A stretch of DNA of 64,000 nucleotides from Pythium myriotylum (lineage: Eukaryota; Oomycota; Peronosporomycetes; Pythiales; Pythiaceae), in the NCBI GenBank assembly GCA_023091665.1, contig JALJCQ010000003.1, forward strand, positions 1,798,001 through 1,862,000, written 5' to 3'. Below, piece by piece: positions 61,986-64,000 of the stretch. The translations under genes were made by a program, and so were the position numbers. The number at the start of each line of letters is the position of its first letter. The first letter of the stretch is position 1. The notes beneath the pieces were generated by a model that searched no databases, was not told the origin of the DNA, and saw only the letters and a program-made list of their open reading frames with translations.

Positions 61986-64000
61986 GAGGCTCGCCGGTGT
62001 GGAACCCGGTGCGCGTCGAGCCTTCCACTCCTTGCGTCTTTGCATTCGTCGGGGATAACTCCGTTAATACATTCGACTCCATTTGCATGAGAGCGAGTGT
62101 CTTGGCGGGGGATGCCCAGGATGAAGATGTGTCGGTCCGTTCGTTGGACTCTTTCGCCTCGGAATATCCAGTTTGGTCGTTGGCTCCTGGGGAACGGCGG
62201 GGTTGGTGGTCAAGGCATCCTGATCCTCGCCATCACTTCCAAGTTGCCATGGTACAGGGGGCTATTTGCGACCATCGGACGAAAATCATGCTCGATACAG
62301 GTGCCAGCACGAGTATTTTGAGTCTAGACCTAGCGCGCAGGTTAAAACTCAAGCTCAAGCGGAATGAGAGCATGTCTGTCCGGGGGTTGAGCGGTGTGAT
62401 CACTCATGTGCAAGCGAAAGCCGAAGTCAAGATCACTTTGGGAGTTGCAGTTGTCTACGTGATGGATCTCTGGGTTGCTAATATCGGAGATGGTGTGGAC
62501 GTTCTCCTCGGGATGAATTTTTTGGCAGCCGCCGGCGTGCGACTTGCTATTCGGGAACAAACGATCCACTTGCCCGATGAAGAACGTATTCCTCTTGTCG
62601 GCAACCCGGGAAAGCAGTATGGCGTCCGACAGATTCCGATCGCGGTGCGCGAGAAAGTCACTTTGGGCCCAGGAGAGTCGACGACGTTACCTGTGGTATA
62701 TGGGGATACCCGCTCGGAAGACATGCAGTTGTGGTTGATGAGGGACGAGCGTTGGGTAACGACAGTGCTTCAGGAATCAGCCAGTAACAGGACTCGGGTC
62801 CGTGTGAACAATGTCTCCGACCGTATCATTACCATTCTGTCCCACACAACAGTGGCATGTCTCGTGACCAAGGATTATCTCCCGGACAAAGGCCGTTTTG
62901 TTCGACCTGGGACTCCGAAGTACCGTGAGTGGGAAACGATTGTGTATGAGAACACCCACTCCCGAGGATATCGCCGCCGACAACAGCATGCGGATTATCT
63001 TGAGAGCCTTAAGCTGCCGTCCCCTGTGGAAAAGCGAACGTATGCCATTCCGACGAAAATTCTGAAGCGCCCCGTGTCTCATCTTCCGATCGAGAAGGAT
63101 TCACTTGGAGTTAGTCTTGAGGATGGTGGCGACGACTGTTCTGATGTCGCAAACCAGGATTCGTTCGACGATGTCATTTCCGTGAGCGAGCCCGAGTCAG
63201 ACTTCGAGAGGCATCTGTCAGAGACACCTCTGCCCTCAGGCTTCGTCGGCAGCCAAGACGTGGACTTCTCGGCGGCAGATCAACTCTACGTCGTGTATAA
63301 AGCGGTTATTTCCCGTGGGGAGGACGATGATCTCGAGCCTGGCGTGTTCTACCACGAGGGAACTTACATGATCACCCTGGAGAATTTGCGTCACCAACTC
63401 GCTGTTATCCCAGATATCGACTTGTCTCCGTCGCCTGTTGACCTAGGTTCCGCTGAGGTAGGAGATCCAGGAGCGAGTCAGGACTATGTGCGATCCGTGA
63501 TTCGACCGATCCTGGAGAAACACGCTGTTGCATTCCTGGGTGAAGGCAATGCAGTCCCTCCCGCGGTCCGAGGAGTCGTCTGTGATATCGATGTCGGAGA
63601 TGCTATGCCAATATGTGAAAGGGCTCGGAGGGTGCCCCAGCATCAGCTCCCGAAGGTGTATGAGTTGCTGAAGCGCCTCCTGGAAGCTGGCATCATCCGC
63701 TTCTCGGACTCAGAGTGGGCATCGCCTATTGTCATTGTGATGAAAAAGAACGGCGTTGATATCCGGTTATGCATTGATTACCGTCGGGTCAACCTCCTGA
63801 TCAAGCTTATGAACTATCCACTTCCGGTGATCGATGAGCTCTTGGAGAACTTCGACAAGGTCATGTGGTTTTGCAGTCTCGACATGGCAAGTGGGTTCTG
63901 GGCGGTGCTCATGACTACCCGGGCGTCAAAGATCTCGGCTTTCATTTGTCCTCTAGGCCATTTTGAGTGGGTCCGAATGCCTTTCGGTCTTAAAAATGCC
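61986..64000 (+). CDS. Gypsy pol: aspartic protease and start of reverse transcriptase (partial)
   Basis: Open without a stop from just before the gag stop to the window's end, in the -1 frame relative to the second gag frame (codon start at 61982). It has no ATG of its own at the junction, so translation needs a frameshift from gag. The protease motif IMLDTGASTSIL is at 62285-62320, with the flap-side LLGMNFLAAAGV at about 62500. A roughly 330-residue acidic spacer follows. RT begins at about 63640: VYELLKRLLEAGIIRFSDSE, WASPIVIVMKKNGVDIRLCI, DYRRVN, then SLDMASGFW with the first catalytic Asp and MPFGLKNA at the end. The YxDD motif should lie just beyond base 64000. Confidence 0.88.

Larger units (their letters stand above)
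58035..64000 (+). mobile_element. Gypsy-type LTR retrotransposon, 5' part (runs off the window)
   Basis: A 5' LTR, a primer site, two gag-type frames and an open pol frame follow in order. The 3' part (end of RT, RNase H, integrase, 3' LTR) lies beyond base 64000. Its pol frame has no stop over at least 2 kb, so this is the youngest element here. The integrity of the 3' half cannot be judged. Confidence 0.88.

Noticed and set aside
1..64000. CRISPR array or prokaryotic origin
   Set aside because: No regularly spaced direct repeats; introns with GT-AG borders and eukaryotic transposons show a eukaryotic genome.

Overview
The window looks like an oomycete genome, most likely Phytophthora or a close relative in the Peronosporales. 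The grounds are very short spliceosomal introns (50-92 nt), a tandem family typical of oomycetes (basic motif, coiled coil, START-like domain, often labelled 'M96 mating-specific protein family'), and the mobile element mix: Gypsy, Copia, DIRS-type, Mutator-like with a Ulp1 protease, piggyBac-like and GCR1_C-domain relics. The species is an inference and cannot be fixed from this window.

The left third (1 to about 24.8 kb) is gene-rich. It opens with the 3' part of an armadillo-repeat gene (1-993). A tandem array of eleven paralogous genes follows (1292-19600): nine on the minus strand and two on the plus strand (the first, and the second-last). I rebuilt their exons by hand. Most have three exons: a short basic exon ending in a Y-x-R-K-like motif, a coiled-coil exon, and a long START-like exon. 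Both introns are in phase 0 at matching places in nearly all copies. Two copies have lost one intron, and a relict exon of a twelfth copy survives at about 16.4 kb. Next come two ankyrin-repeat paralogues (19.9-21.1 kb minus, frameshifted; 23.3-24.8 kb plus, intact) on either side of a four-exon gene that fuses an acetyltransferase-like N-terminus to a PhzF-family domain (21.3-22.8 kb).

From about 25 kb to the end the window is a transposon graveyard with one young element. In order it holds: a GCR1_C-domain relic and a truncated M64-peptidase pseudogene (25-26.5 kb); a Mutator-like element with transposase, SWIM finger and Ulp1-like cysteine protease (27.3-31.1 kb); a 342-bp MITE with TTAA target duplications (31.7-32.0 kb); a Copia gag/protease relic broken by a perfect palindrome (32.6-33.9 kb); a Gypsy integrase relic (35.1-35.9 kb); Copia reverse transcriptase and RNase H relics with a solo LTR inserted in them (37.5-40.7 kb); a Gypsy RT/RNase H relic and a second GCR1_C copy (41.1-42.1 kb); a piggyBac-like transposase relic (44.2-45.7 kb); a gag relic (48.1-50.2 kb); the 3' half of a DIRS-type element with a tyrosine recombinase (50.6-52.2 kb); LTR-like sequence (53.9-55.0 kb); and a helicase relic (55.6-56.8 kb). 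A Gypsy element begins at 58035 with a 1068-bp 5' LTR, two gag-type ORFs and an open pol frame (protease, start of RT) that runs off the window. Its LTR is the same family as the solo LTR at 38865-39934.

The START-like array, the ankyrin/PhzF cluster and the nested insertions are the points of most interest. I saw no tRNA, rRNA or CRISPR.
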